From positions 1 to 45,513 of the forward strand of contig JANBTH010000048.1 in the NCBI GenBank assembly GCA_027578815.1: a stretch of DNA of 45,513 nucleotides, given 5' to 3'. The position numbers and the translations under genes are program-made. Shown piece after piece: positions 18,895-27,866 of this stretch. A model generated the notes under the pieces. It saw nothing but the letters and a program-made list of their open reading frames with translations, was not told the DNA's origin and did not search any database. Every line of letters starts with the position of its first letter. The first letter of the stretch is position 1. The DNA comes from Coemansia sp. RSA 1804 (Eukaryota > Kickxellomycota > Kickxellomycetes > Kickxellales > Kickxellaceae).

Positions 18895-19923
18895 CTAGTA
18901 TGTCAATGGGGTTGGTGTGTGAAAAATTGTCTTTGTAACAGTGACAGCCGTAGGTGCTAAATCACTAGTTTCAAGATCAGTGTCGTCTAGGATATCATAC
19001 GTGTTGTCGTTTTGACTATTGTCGTCAGCATTGTTGCAACCAACATGACTCGGTACGTTGGTTAAAAAGTCCATAGTCAAACCTGTGGTTTCCATGATAA
19101 AGCCAATGTGGTAGTACGGATGGACGTAAAAGTGAGCCGACGTAGATACCCCACATGTGGTGGAGTTAGTATACATGGCAATGCTGTCAAGCCCAGCAAG
19201 CATCTGATTATTGCCATTACCAATGACAACGCTTGAGCCAGAGTCGCCGCCGCAAGTACTTTGGTTTGGCGTCAGTTTGCCCAGGGTGCATATCTGCGGA
19301 CCATTGTTAGACTGAAAGTCTGAAATGAGTCTAGAACAGTCCTTAGAGCCACCGGTTTTCACTACCACGCCACGAAGAATACTGGTGTACGTTGCGTTTG
19401 GTTCAGTTCCACCCCAACCGATGGCCATCAACGATTGGTGGGCATCAATGTTGCCGGAATAGATTGGAATTCGTTGGGTCGTTTCGTTAAAAGTAAGCCT
19501 GGGTATCCTGAGAATGGCAATATCGTTTTCGCTTTGTCTATTTTTGCCATCCACGTAACTAGGGTGCACGGTTACGTTAGTGGTTGTAACGCTTACTTGC
19601 TTTTTCTTGTCATTGTTTCCGTATCCAATGCTGATGTTTGCGCTTGGCAATACAAAGCTGTTAGAGTCTACCACACAATGAGCAGCCGTAATAACGTATT
19701 CATCTGAAATTAATGAACCGCCGCAAACATATAACGCGTCTCGGGTTCTTTTTAGCAATGAAACAGCATATGGGGCAAATAGCTGCGGCATTAAAAACCC
19801 GTTGATAATTCTCTTGTCCAGTAGAGCAGATGCAGTCCCAAAGTGGTTTGGAATGACAAGTCCAAAAGTCAAATGCGCAAGCAGAATTAATGCGCTGGCA
19901 ATATGTACTATTCCTGTAGACAT
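18895..19923 (-). CDS. Secreted S1 serine protease, copy 3
   Basis: A 342-residue trypsin-fold protease. Signal peptide about 1-21, propeptide ending KR before IING (39-42). The triad is His82 (TAAHC), Asp134 (ENDIAILRI) and Ser228 (CGGDSGSS). The position equivalent to trypsin Asp189 is Ser, as in chymotrypsin-like pockets, so no Lys/Arg preference is expected. Several Asn-X-Ser/Thr sites suggest N-glycosylation. A polar Asp/Asn/Thr-rich segment (about 290-325) precedes the shared tail VTVTKTIFHTPT and a terminal Tyr. The ATG at 19923 directly starts the signal peptide. It lies at the head of the three-gene minus-strand array, with a TATA box just upstream. Confidence 0.93.
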   Translation of the reverse strand: MSTGIVHIASALILLAHLTFGLVIPNHFGTASALLDKRIINGFLMPQLFAPYAVSLLKRTRDALYVCGGSLISDEYVITAAHCVVDSNSFVLPSANISIGYGNNDKKKQVSVTTTNVTVHPSYVDGKNRQSENDIAILRIPRLTFNETTQRIPIYSGNIDAHQSLMAIGWGGTEPNATYTSILRGVVVKTGGSKDCSRLISDFQSNNGPQICTLGKLTPNQSTCGGDSGSSVVIGNGNNQMLAGLDSIAMYTNSTTCGVSTSAHFYVHPYYHIGFIMETTGLTMDFLTNVPSHVGCNNADDNSQNDNTYDILDDTDLETSDLAPTAVTVTKTIFHTPTPLTY

Positions 19924-21050
19924 GGGAGTTTATACTTGGTAGCGGTGTAAAAAATGGACAATGAATTCAAATGTTGCTAAAGAGTTGAAAAAGGTTTTAT
20001 ATCACAAACATGAATATACTTTTTTATGCAAGAAACAAAAAAGCAAAAATAAGAGTATTAGAATTTATAGGTTTTAAATGACTAAAGCAAGGAACAGGAT
20101 GATAAATTAATAAACGTATACGCATTATTGCAAAGTGCCATCTACATGTTGTATAATAAAAGGGCTAAAACAGAATTGGCGTGCAAAGGGGTTCAAGACC
20201 AAATATTTGTTTATTGTTGCAATAGGCAAAAATAAATAAAAAACAATGTTCTTTCTATCACAATTACCACACGATGTATGCTTTTTGTGTAAGAAAATAA
20301 TTTTATTGTTCTTGTGAATTCTCCAGAAAAGTGGAATAACTGAACAGAAAATAGAATACACAAAGTTAAAATAAAAAAGCGTGTGTAGAGCTTTTAAATT
20401 CTTTTTGAGTTAATGTGAGAAACTAGCTTCTGGTACCTCGATTTGCTAATAGTATTGTAGAGCATCTGGTAGAAAGCAACAATTGTAATGCATATCATAG
20501 CATTAAAAAATTACAAGTGCATAGGTAGCAGTGTAACAGCCTTGACATACGGAAACCATTGAGTAATGTTTTTAGAAATATGTCTAACAACAAGTAACCA
20601 GTTGTAATTTTAAAACGTGTTGACTAGGTAGGACGCATTTTAATTATTCATATTTTAGTTATTATTAAGCAGGATAAATAATTTTAAAAAGCAAGCACAA
20701 CTTCTACTATTAAATGTTGCTAAAAGCTGTGCCAATGCCTTTATAATATTGCTTGCAAAGGAATAAAAGATGTTTTCTATCTTCTCACAATAGCCTGTAA
20801 AACCACTTTATAGTATTCTTTATATTATTGTTGCCAATAAACATATTTGTATTGCACAACTAGATTCATTACCTTTGTATAATGTTAAAAGTATTTTCTG
20901 TACTTGTCTTTATACTTTGCGTATTAATGCATTAAAAAAGTAAATGACTTGCATTGTAAAAAAAAGAAAATAATTTTCTTCTCGGGTTTACACTCTTTAT
21001 CTTTATTGTTCATCTCTTCATAATATTTTTTATTTCTATTGCATATAAAT
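19924..21050. other. Intergenic, about 1.13 kb, divergent promoter region
   Basis: Very AT-rich DNA between protease copy 3 (minus) and F-box-like copy C (plus). Besides the TATA box at 19995-20001 I see only short frames and A/T runs. Confidence 0.5.
19995..20001 (-). promoter_or_regulatory. TATA box of protease copy 3
   Basis: TATAAAA on the minus strand, 72-78 bp upstream of the start codon. Confidence 0.5.
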
Positions 21051-22631
21051 ATGAAACAACTACATGAAGATATCTTTACTTTAATATTAGAATATGCTGT
21101 CCGCGATTTCGTAGAAAACATTGAAAACTGGAAAAGAATCATTCCATTGCTTCATGTGAACCGGCGCTGGCGCATTTTTGCCCGTCCTTTTGTGTTTAAA
21201 AATGCATTTATCGAAGCAATCGAAGGTAATCAGCACATACAGCCAAAAATGGTTTCAAACCTTCCATTTGTCACAGATGGTTATGCGTACAAATATATTC
21301 GCTCTTTAACAATTGTGTTGGACAGCTCATTGGAGGTTTCATTGTTTTTCAAAGATGTATGTAAATTGTTATCCAGATACCGCAATAAGCTCAGTACTAT
21401 CATAGAATTTACGTCAAGTACATTTTCTGGGACACAGAGTAGCGAAAGCGACATGGACAATATTGCAGATGCAACTTCTCAGATATCCTCATTGGCTACA
21501 CAAATAATGCCTAAAGTTACAAAGTTGCTATTGTACTCAAGCGAGACATGCATTTTGTCAGAGCACGTTCACAGGGCTCTTATAAATGCATATTCACCCC
21601 AGCTTACAAAGCTAAAGCAAAAAAACGGGTATACTTTGCCACAGCCTTACAATTTAAATATGATAACCAACCTGGATATGGGCTTTAGCAGCTATTCAAA
21701 TTCCGAAAATACATTAAATGCAATTGCTGATTCTCTGGTAGAACTGAACTTGTTTGAAATTCCTTACCATCTTTTATGGACAAGTTTTAAAAACAGATAT
21801 AGCCACTCACAGCAAAGTATTATATTCAGCAGCTTAAAGAAACTAAATTTAAGTTTTAAGCAAAATATTAACTATGAATCTACTCTGCCAATAGCAAACA
21901 CAAAACTAAATTTTCCACTACTAAAGGAACTATCTCTGGAATGGTCTCCAATATTTAACACCGCTATTAAGAATTTTATTTTTCCTCAACATCTAAACGC
22001 GATTATAGTTTCAGCAGCTGTAGGCAATCTTTTGTTAATGATGCAACACAGAGTAGCATTGCCAAAAACCAGCAGATTTGTCCTATCAATGAGTTATGAG
22101 TACAATGAAGAAAATAATCTGTTAGAAGACAAAAGCAGTATGATCAACAAATTTCTACACAAGTATCATGGAAATAAAGAAACAACCGTATATACCGATG
22201 GTGACTATGAATTTTACCCTGATTACAATGTGGCAAAACTTTCAAAGCTCTCAACTTTATATTTAAGCACGTGCAAAAGCATTGCTGCTGTAAGTACAGT
22301 TATAGAAACTGTACCTAACTTGGTTTCGCTAGCTTTATCTGTACAGCTACCTTTTGAGCCAGTTGATATGTCTAATAGAAGCACTTTGATCTTTCTAAAT
22401 TCATTTGATTCTCGGCTAAAAAAGTTGATTGTTTACTTATCATGGGAGGCCAAAGAAGCTCAAGACAACTATGTAACAAATGTGCAATATTTAGTGCTAC
22501 GCCTTCATACACTAGAAAAAGTATATTTAAACAACTTTAGTATTAGCAAAATGTATGCATTTGTTCAAACATATAAAAATGATTTTCCTCACTTGGAAAA
22601 CATACGCTTCGTGCAAAATTACAAAATGTAA
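21051..22631 (+). CDS. F-box-like protein, copy C (divergent)
   Basis: A 526-residue single-exon protein. The N-terminus has an F-box-like helix pattern (LHEDIFTLILEYAV, then IIPLLHVNRRWRIFARPFVFK), comparable to the LAVCxxWRxLxxASVHR of copies A and B, and the rest has weak leucine-rich periodicity (LVELNLFEIP, LKELSLEWSP, LSTLYLSTCK, LVSLALSVQL). Similarity to copies A and B is faint, so this is a distant family member rather than a recent duplicate. ATG 21051 is the first in the frame. The coding sequence is AT-rich, unlike the housekeeping genes of the window. A role as a substrate adaptor in ubiquitination is possible; the target is unknown. Confidence 0.8.
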   Translation: MKQLHEDIFTLILEYAVRDFVENIENWKRIIPLLHVNRRWRIFARPFVFKNAFIEAIEGNQHIQPKMVSNLPFVTDGYAYKYIRSLTIVLDSSLEVSLFFKDVCKLLSRYRNKLSTIIEFTSSTFSGTQSSESDMDNIADATSQISSLATQIMPKVTKLLLYSSETCILSEHVHRALINAYSPQLTKLKQKNGYTLPQPYNLNMITNLDMGFSSYSNSENTLNAIADSLVELNLFEIPYHLLWTSFKNRYSHSQQSIIFSSLKKLNLSFKQNINYESTLPIANTKLNFPLLKELSLEWSPIFNTAIKNFIFPQHLNAIIVSAAVGNLLLMMQHRVALPKTSRFVLSMSYEYNEENNLLEDKSSMINKFLHKYHGNKETTVYTDGDYEFYPDYNVAKLSKLSTLYLSTCKSIAAVSTVIETVPNLVSLALSVQLPFEPVDMSNRSTLIFLNSFDSRLKKLIVYLSWEAKEAQDNYVTNVQYLVLRLHTLEKVYLNNFSISKMYAFVQTYKNDFPHLENIRFVQNYKM

Positions 22632-22912
22632 GTGCATTTAACAATAGTTTAAATATATTTTAACGTTTATAGCATTTTATATTTATTGTTTTTAAAAGAA
22701 AGTGTAAAAAGCAATCATTTTTTTACAATAAACAGTTGTTTTAATACTACGCTAACACATTGCTAGTTTTTAGTGCTTTGTAAATCAAGCTACTTTTTTG
22801 CTTATATTTATTACGGTCGTATATGCATCTAACAAAATGGTTGTACTATAAACGCATAACTACACAACCACTGTAATAACTGTTTTTATAGCTTAAAACA
22901 AGGACAAAATGG

Positions 22913-23137
22913 CTACTCTACTATTTCTACTTTTATGTTTGTATACATGATATCAAGCTTTCTTTTTATTTCAGTTGAAGAGTAGCCATCTTGTTCCATG
23001 TCTTTTGTCACTTTAGGTGATATTTGTTCTTTTGCAAGACTTATTGCTTTATCTTTGCCCTTATCAGTGGTTTGTTTTATCTTTTTGCTCTCGTACGTAT
23101 CCGGGTGAGTATAGCAAATAAAGTATGTGGTAGACAT
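22913..23137 (-). CDS. Small protein, paralog 1 of an unrecognised family (74 aa)
   Basis: A 74-residue frame starting MSTTYFICYTHP. It aligns without a single gap to the 73-residue protein at 23628-23849: about 29 of 73 positions are identical, including the MSTTY start, YTHP, AIS-AK, GY, RK and a C-terminal NI-V. Conservation at this level between frames about 490 bp apart in AT-rich DNA is strong evidence that both are translated. There is no signal peptide or membrane segment. The pattern suggests a beta strand (3-10), helices (about 28-64) and a final strand (67-73), so a small soluble fold. I do not recognise the family. The start is the first ATG, matched by the paralog. Confidence 0.75.
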   Translation of the reverse strand: MSTTYFICYTHPDTYESKKIKQTTDKGKDKAISLAKEQISPKVTKDMEQDGYSSTEIKRKLDIMYTNIKVEIVE

Positions 23138-23627
23138 TTTTATGAGAAAAATAATGATATGATGTAATTGAGTGAATAAAACAATAAAGCGCTGGAATTT
23201 TTCTTGTTTATATACATATTTTAATAAGGCGTTGGTATTACAGCCGCATGTTTAATGAAACTGCAATTTATAGTGTATAAGCATGCATACATGTGTTGGG
23301 GTAATTTTTCTTTTCATATTATGTTTTTAATTTTATTTAAGCTTCAAAAAAGTATGAATGCGGATAATCTTAGCATGTAATCAGAAACAAAACAGATGAT
23401 GATGTTTATTAGAGTTAATTTATTAAATTTTAAACATATTAATTTACTTTTTCAATATTACATTATTTGTAGGTAATTTAATCAAAAGTGAAAAGTATTA
23501 TTAAAAGACTAAATACTAGATAAAAAAATTATATGGATAACTAGATATGACGCACTAAAACATTATAAATATTCCAGTAGTGTAACGAGAACAAACGCGA
23601 CTAATATTTAAAATGTGTTATCATGCA
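23138..23627. other. Spacer between the two small paralogs
   Basis: 490 bp of very AT-rich DNA, promoter of paralog 1. No further copy of the family or other feature seen. Confidence 0.45.
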
Positions 23628-23849
23628 TTAGAGTTTTGTTACAGTGATATTTGCAAACATGGCAACAATTTTTCTGTTAATAACTTCTTCTTCATAGCCT
23701 AAATCGAATAGTTGATTACGAATATTGGTCTCCAAATAAAGCTTGGCATCACTGATAGCTTCGGTCTCGTTTTTCCTTGTCTTGTGCCCAATTCTGCGGC
23801 TTCCAAGTGTTTCTGGATGGGTATAGTGTATGTAATACGTAGTTGACAT
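23628..23849 (-). CDS. Small protein, paralog 2 of an unrecognised family (73 aa)
   Basis: A 73-residue protein starting MSTTYYIHYTHPETLGS, the tandem paralog of the gene at 22913-23137. The ATG at 23849 is preferred over the upstream in-frame ATG at 23876 because it matches the paralog exactly; the extra nine residues have no counterpart. Basic and acidic residues alternate in the middle (KTRKNETEAISDAK), as expected for surface helices. There is no cysteine in this copy, and only one in paralog 1, so a disulfide-stabilised secreted peptide is unlikely. Function unknown. Confidence 0.75.
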   Translation of the reverse strand: MSTTYYIHYTHPETLGSRRIGHKTRKNETEAISDAKLYLETNIRNQLFDLGYEEEVINRKIVAMFANITVTKL

Positions 23850-24341
23850 TGTATGTAGAAGTGTGGGGGTTTTCAAGCAATGAATTATTTATTAAATTGA
23901 ATGAAAATAAAATATCTTTAAAAGAGAAGTTTCATCTGCATTTATATTCACCGCGTACCAATAGCATAATACACTATCATGAATAGCAATTTAAGTTTTC
24001 TCATCACCTATTAATATGCTTCAAAAGTGAAAGAATGCCATGCTAAAACATTTACATTACACTTAATCGCGAGTATTCGGTGGCAAGAAGAATTGTCACA
24101 CTTGTGGAAACAGAAGGTGTCTGAATGCCTTTCAAATTGTGTTAATGAATATTGAATTAATGATGTCCACCATTTTTTGATAAATATGACATACATTAGT
24201 GTACCAACGGTATTTAATTTAAATCCCATGGTAGAATCTTCTGTGAATTTCTAAAATTGGATTGTGTGTATGCGTTTGAGCAGGAAAAATGTTAGTGTAT
24301 TGAAGAAAAAGAATAAAACAGCAAATGATTTGGGTAAAGTC
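23850..24341. other. Spacer between small paralog 2 and the SNG1-like gene
   Basis: 492 bp AT-rich; 3' region of the SNG1-like gene and promoter of small paralog 2. Short frames only, nothing recognised. Confidence 0.45.
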
Positions 24342-25961
24342 TCAAGCATCCTCAATTTCAATATCAGACATTTCCTCATGACCAGTATCAGCATAGCGAT
24401 GCTGCTGAGATTGGTCGTGCCAACGGCGATTGGCATGGTCACGGGGACTTTCAGAATCTCTGACGCTTATCATGTCAGACGATGAAGGCAATTCCGATTC
24501 CGATAAATAAGCAGAAGAAGCAGAAGTGGTGGGCGTATATATTGTTTCATGTTTCCGACCAGCAATGCTTAGTGTTGCAAGAGACTCGCTTGACTGTGGA
24601 AGCCTCTCAGCAGGAACAGCAGCCTGACCAACGGTCTCATCAATCTTGTGCTCTTCCTCTTCGGTGGGTTGCGGGGGCGGAGGAACATTTGCCATTGTCA
24701 TCTTGCCAACTTTGACCAACCGAGCCTTTCGCGCAATCAGGAATGTCGAGATAAACCACCATAACAATGACCACAAGATGTTGATTGGGATCGCAAACTT
24801 TAGCTTGTTATAGGAGCCGTCGGTCAGCAAGGTTCGAAGCATGAGTCCCGATTCAAAAAATGGCAGCGCATATGTGATGCGGAAAAAGTGGCTGTTCAGC
24901 TCAGACCCGAACATGGCGCCAGCAATGTTGACAAAGAGTGTGGTAAAGTACATGCCGAGAAGGAACTTTGGGTGAATCCAGTTTTGCATACAGTCGATGA
25001 AGAAGGTAAAGGCAAATGTGTTTAGCAGGAAGATGGCAAACACTGCAAAAAAGTCGCCAACGCTGGGTGACCAAGACGGACCACGGAAGGCAAACACAAT
25101 TCCTGTTGCTTGCAGACAAATGATAAAGGCCCAAATGACGTTGATTGCAAAGCGAAGAGCAATGATCTGAGTAATCTTGACCTGCTTGAAAAACGGCTCT
25201 TCAATGGATTTCCACATGTTTGACGGAATGAAGCTGCCAACAACCATGCAGAGTGATAGGGTTACGGACAGAATGTACATGGACATGTCAAAGTGGTAGG
25301 GTGCAATGTTGTCTACCGTGTAGCTGTATGGCCGCACAAGCGCCGTTGGGTTGGCACGGTCAATAACGGCGTTTGTTTCATTTGCGTTGCCTCCGACGGC
25401 GTTGACAAACATGGCCTTTGCAAACTCTGGCTCAACACCAGTAAGCGCAGCCTCCACAGCCTTTGCGACAACCGCTACCTTGAAATAATGCCGCGACTCT
25501 TCGGTGTAGAAGGTCATTGCGGTTGTCGGGTCGTAGCTGTCGCCGCTCTGCAGCGCTCCCTGCAGCCGCTCGCCAAAGCCTGCGTTGACAACCACAGCGT
25601 TCCAATAGTCCCCACGCCACACAGCGTCCTTGATGCCAGCAATGGACGAGAACTCTTTGTTTCCAGTTTGGTCAAATATTGTAGGCAGTCCAGGCGCATC
25701 GTAGGCCTTGACTACCATCCGACTCAGCGAAGAAGCCTCTGTCGAGTTGTCCATGTTGACAAAGAGCGTAGTTGCCTCGTGGATGTATCGCGTAGAATCG
25801 TATCCCGATCCGTACAAAAAGCTGATCGACACCCAGAACACTAGCGTGAAGATTATAAACGTGTCCCGTAGTCCCTTGGCAAACGCCATGCGCGTTGCGC
25901 GCAGCTCTGGTGAAAACAGAGGCAGGAGCTTCTTTTGTCTCTCTCTGTGCTGCCTCAACAT
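24342..25961 (-). CDS. SNG1/DUF3533-family membrane protein
   Basis: A 539-residue membrane protein of the DUF3533/SNG1 family, an ABC-2-permease-like fold. Yeast SNG1 is linked to nitrosoguanidine resistance and plasma-membrane lipid organisation. One transmembrane segment lies near 34-52. A large extracytosolic domain follows (about 55-215; FGERLQGALQSGD and MTFYTEESRHYFK fit the family). About five or six further segments lie between 225 and 410, with the conserved loop NMWKSIEEPFFKQVKITQI. The cytosolic tail (about 415-539) is Pro-rich (PPPPQP), then Ser/Glu-rich and acidic at the end. The start is the first ATG. It is divergent from the chitinase across a 909-bp spacer. Confidence 0.88.
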   Translation of the reverse strand: MLRQHRERQKKLLPLFSPELRATRMAFAKGLRDTFIIFTLVFWVSISFLYGSGYDSTRYIHEATTLFVNMDNSTEASSLSRMVVKAYDAPGLPTIFDQTGNKEFSSIAGIKDAVWRGDYWNAVVVNAGFGERLQGALQSGDSYDPTTAMTFYTEESRHYFKVAVVAKAVEAALTGVEPEFAKAMFVNAVGGNANETNAVIDRANPTALVRPYSYTVDNIAPYHFDMSMYILSVTLSLCMVVGSFIPSNMWKSIEEPFFKQVKITQIIALRFAINVIWAFIICLQATGIVFAFRGPSWSPSVGDFFAVFAIFLLNTFAFTFFIDCMQNWIHPKFLLGMYFTTLFVNIAGAMFGSELNSHFFRITYALPFFESGLMLRTLLTDGSYNKLKFAIPINILWSLLWWFISTFLIARKARLVKVGKMTMANVPPPPQPTEEEEHKIDETVGQAAVPAERLPQSSESLATLSIAGRKHETIYTPTTSASSAYLSESELPSSSDMISVRDSESPRDHANRRWHDQSQQHRYADTGHEEMSDIEIEDA

Positions 25962-26149
25962 TGCTATTGCCTATGCGCGATAATCCTAATGTTGATAATG
26001 ATGATGATAATGGTTATGATATAGATAAAGAATGAATTTAAATGACAGTGGCCCAAGCGTTGACAATTCTGGGCATACATACAAAAGCAGAAGGGAAATA
26101 AAAAATTTTCATCTCAGTGAAAAAACAAAAGACCGACTTGTTTTCCAGC

Positions 26150-26782
26150 ATGAGGTCTATTTATACTTGTGGATTTATATTATATTCCTGGCTCGGTCTA
26201 GAATACCCGAAATACAATATAACAAGCTCGTGTCTTATTGGCCAAGCAAAGCGTTATTTTAGTACTAATTTATTTCCCCCAACTCGCAAAAGGTCGGAAA
26301 AAAAGAACAAGTGTGCCAGTTACGGACTACGGAAATGCAAGGAATTCCGCACTTGCATCGGTTGTATGTTTTTGTATGTGTTTTGGATGAGGAAAATTTC
26401 AGACGACCACAGACCGAGCCAAAGCCGAAAATGGGAGGAAAAGGAAGCTTTGCTGATAATATATGGAATATACTTAGCTCTGGTGGTGTCGTATATCAAT
26501 CTTCTGGATATCTTTAGAATTCTCGGTGTTATGATGGCGCATTTTCTGGATATCCTGTTGCATAAGATGTGGCAAAAACACTTGTTTGTTTGTTATTCAT
26601 TTGTTTACATCGTGTGTGACAGCATAGTAAACCACGGCATAAATCCAACAACATGGCACAGCATCTGGTTGTTCTGGTTCTGGGCGCTATATTTATTTAC
26701 ACAGAATGGCATCAATTGGCAACTATCTATAAAGATGTTAAAGGCAGGAAGAATAAAAGGCAGGAAGCGGTGCAAAAAATAA
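26150..26782 (+). CDS. Candidate membrane protein of unknown function (210 aa)
   Basis: A 210-codon plus-strand frame starting at ATG 26150 in AT-rich spacer DNA, where stops should be frequent. The second half is strongly hydrophobic and Trp-rich, with about three possible membrane segments (LLIIYGIYLALVVSYINLL, LFVCYSFVYIVC, WLFWFWALYLFT). The first half has several cysteines and basic residues. The C-terminus is highly basic. I recognise no domain, and it ends only about 90 bp before the chitinase start, inside the expected promoter, so chance remains possible. Confidence 0.25.
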   Translation: MRSIYTCGFILYSWLGLEYPKYNITSSCLIGQAKRYFSTNLFPPTRKRSEKKNKCASYGLRKCKEFRTCIGCMFLYVFWMRKISDDHRPSQSRKWEEKEALLIIYGIYLALVVSYINLLDIFRILGVMMAHFLDILLHKMWQKHLFVCYSFVYIVCDSIVNHGINPTTWHSIWLFWFWALYLFTQNGINWQLSIKMLKAGRIKGRKRCKK

Positions 26783-26822
26783 CCATGTCGATGGAATATG
26801 GCAAAAGAATTTCATATTCCCG

Positions 26823-26830
26823 CTATATAG
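26823..26830 (+). promoter_or_regulatory. TATA-like element of the chitinase gene
   Basis: CTATATAG 41-48 bp upstream of the chitinase ATG. Confidence 0.45.
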
Positions 26831-26870
26831 AAGAATAAATATCATACAAGAAATCTTGAATTATATAAAA

Positions 26871-27866
26871 ATGAGTCCGACAGAGTTTGTAACGTTGTTG
26901 ACAAAGTACACAACAGTACTTGCACTATGTGCAGCCTTTCTATTTGCACAGCAGACGCTTGGGTTTGACCCTCGGATAGATACCAACGGACTGGCTGTAT
27001 ACTGGGGCCAAAACACGCTTTCAGTGCAGACTGACGGCGCGCAGAACGAGCGGCCACTTTCCGAGTACTGCGCAGATGCAAATGCGCCGGACATTGTTAT
27101 GCTTTCGTTCCACAACGTATTTACCAAAACGCCGCAGCTGAATCTGGCTAACCACTGCGAAACGCGGTTCCGAGGCAGCCAGATGCTCAACTGCCAGCCA
27201 ATGGCCAATCAGATCAAGACGTGTCAGAAGAAAGGAATCCGCGTGATTCTGTCGATGGGCGGAGCATCGGGCGCGTACTCGATGGACAGCGATGCAGACG
27301 GCGCCAGCTACGCGCAGACCGTCTATAACACTTATCTGGGCGGCAAAGCGTCGTCCGATATCAAACGGCCCTTTGGGGACGCTGTTCTGGATGGCGTTGA
27401 TCTGGATATCGAGGGCGGCGGATCGTCTGGCTATGCGTCGTTTACCAACAAACTGCACGAGATTTCGCCCGACACGCTGATTACTAGTGCACCGCAATGC
27501 CCGTTTCCTGATGCATACCTAGCCAATGCACTGGATAACGGGTGGTTTGACGCTGTGTTTGTGCAGTTCTACAACAATGCCTGTAGCCCCGACAACGCCG
27601 ATCAGTTCAACTTTGGCGCCTGGGCCGACTGGGCAAGCACAAAGTCCAAGAACAAGAATGTGAAAGTGTATATTGGCACGCCGGCGTGTAAAGAGTGTGC
27701 GAGCTCGGGATTTCTCGGCGCTGACAAGATTGCGCAAGTGTACAAAAGCACAAAGAGCAAGTACAAAAATGTTCTTGGCGGAGTCATGCTTTGGGATGCT
27801 GGGTCGGCTTATTACGGCTCTAGTTCAATAGCAGCCAGTCTTCGAAATGGACCGTTGAAAAACTAA
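26871..27866 (+). CDS. Secreted GH18 chitinase (class III type)
   Basis: A 331-residue glycoside hydrolase family 18 enzyme that should hydrolyse beta-1,4 bonds of chitin in the cell wall or outside the cell. A signal peptide covers about 1-31. The catalytic DxxDxDxE motif is DGVDLDIE at 174-181, with Glu181 as the proton donor and Asp179 for substrate-assisted catalysis. Beta-strand motifs of the barrel are visible: VYWGQN at 43-48, VILSMGGASG at 125-134, FVQFYNN and VMLWDAG. There is no chitin-binding domain, Ser/Thr-rich linker or GPI signal after the catalytic domain, so it resembles the short plant/fungal class III enzymes. ATG 26871 is the first in-frame ATG and begins just before the signal peptide. 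Confidence 0.95.
   Translation: MSPTEFVTLLTKYTTVLALCAAFLFAQQTLGFDPRIDTNGLAVYWGQNTLSVQTDGAQNERPLSEYCADANAPDIVMLSFHNVFTKTPQLNLANHCETRFRGSQMLNCQPMANQIKTCQKKGIRVILSMGGASGAYSMDSDADGASYAQTVYNTYLGGKASSDIKRPFGDAVLDGVDLDIEGGGSSGYASFTNKLHEISPDTLITSAPQCPFPDAYLANALDNGWFDAVFVQFYNNACSPDNADQFNFGAWADWASTKSKNKNVKVYIGTPACKECASSGFLGADKIAQVYKSTKSKYKNVLGGVMLWDAGSAYYGSSSIAASLRNGPLKN

Larger units (their letters stand above)
25962..26870. other. Divergent promoter region, contains an unusually long open frame
   Basis: 909 bp between SNG1-like (minus) and chitinase (plus). It contains an uninterrupted plus-strand frame from ATG 26150 to 26782 and a CTATATAG TATA-like element before the chitinase. Confidence 0.5.
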
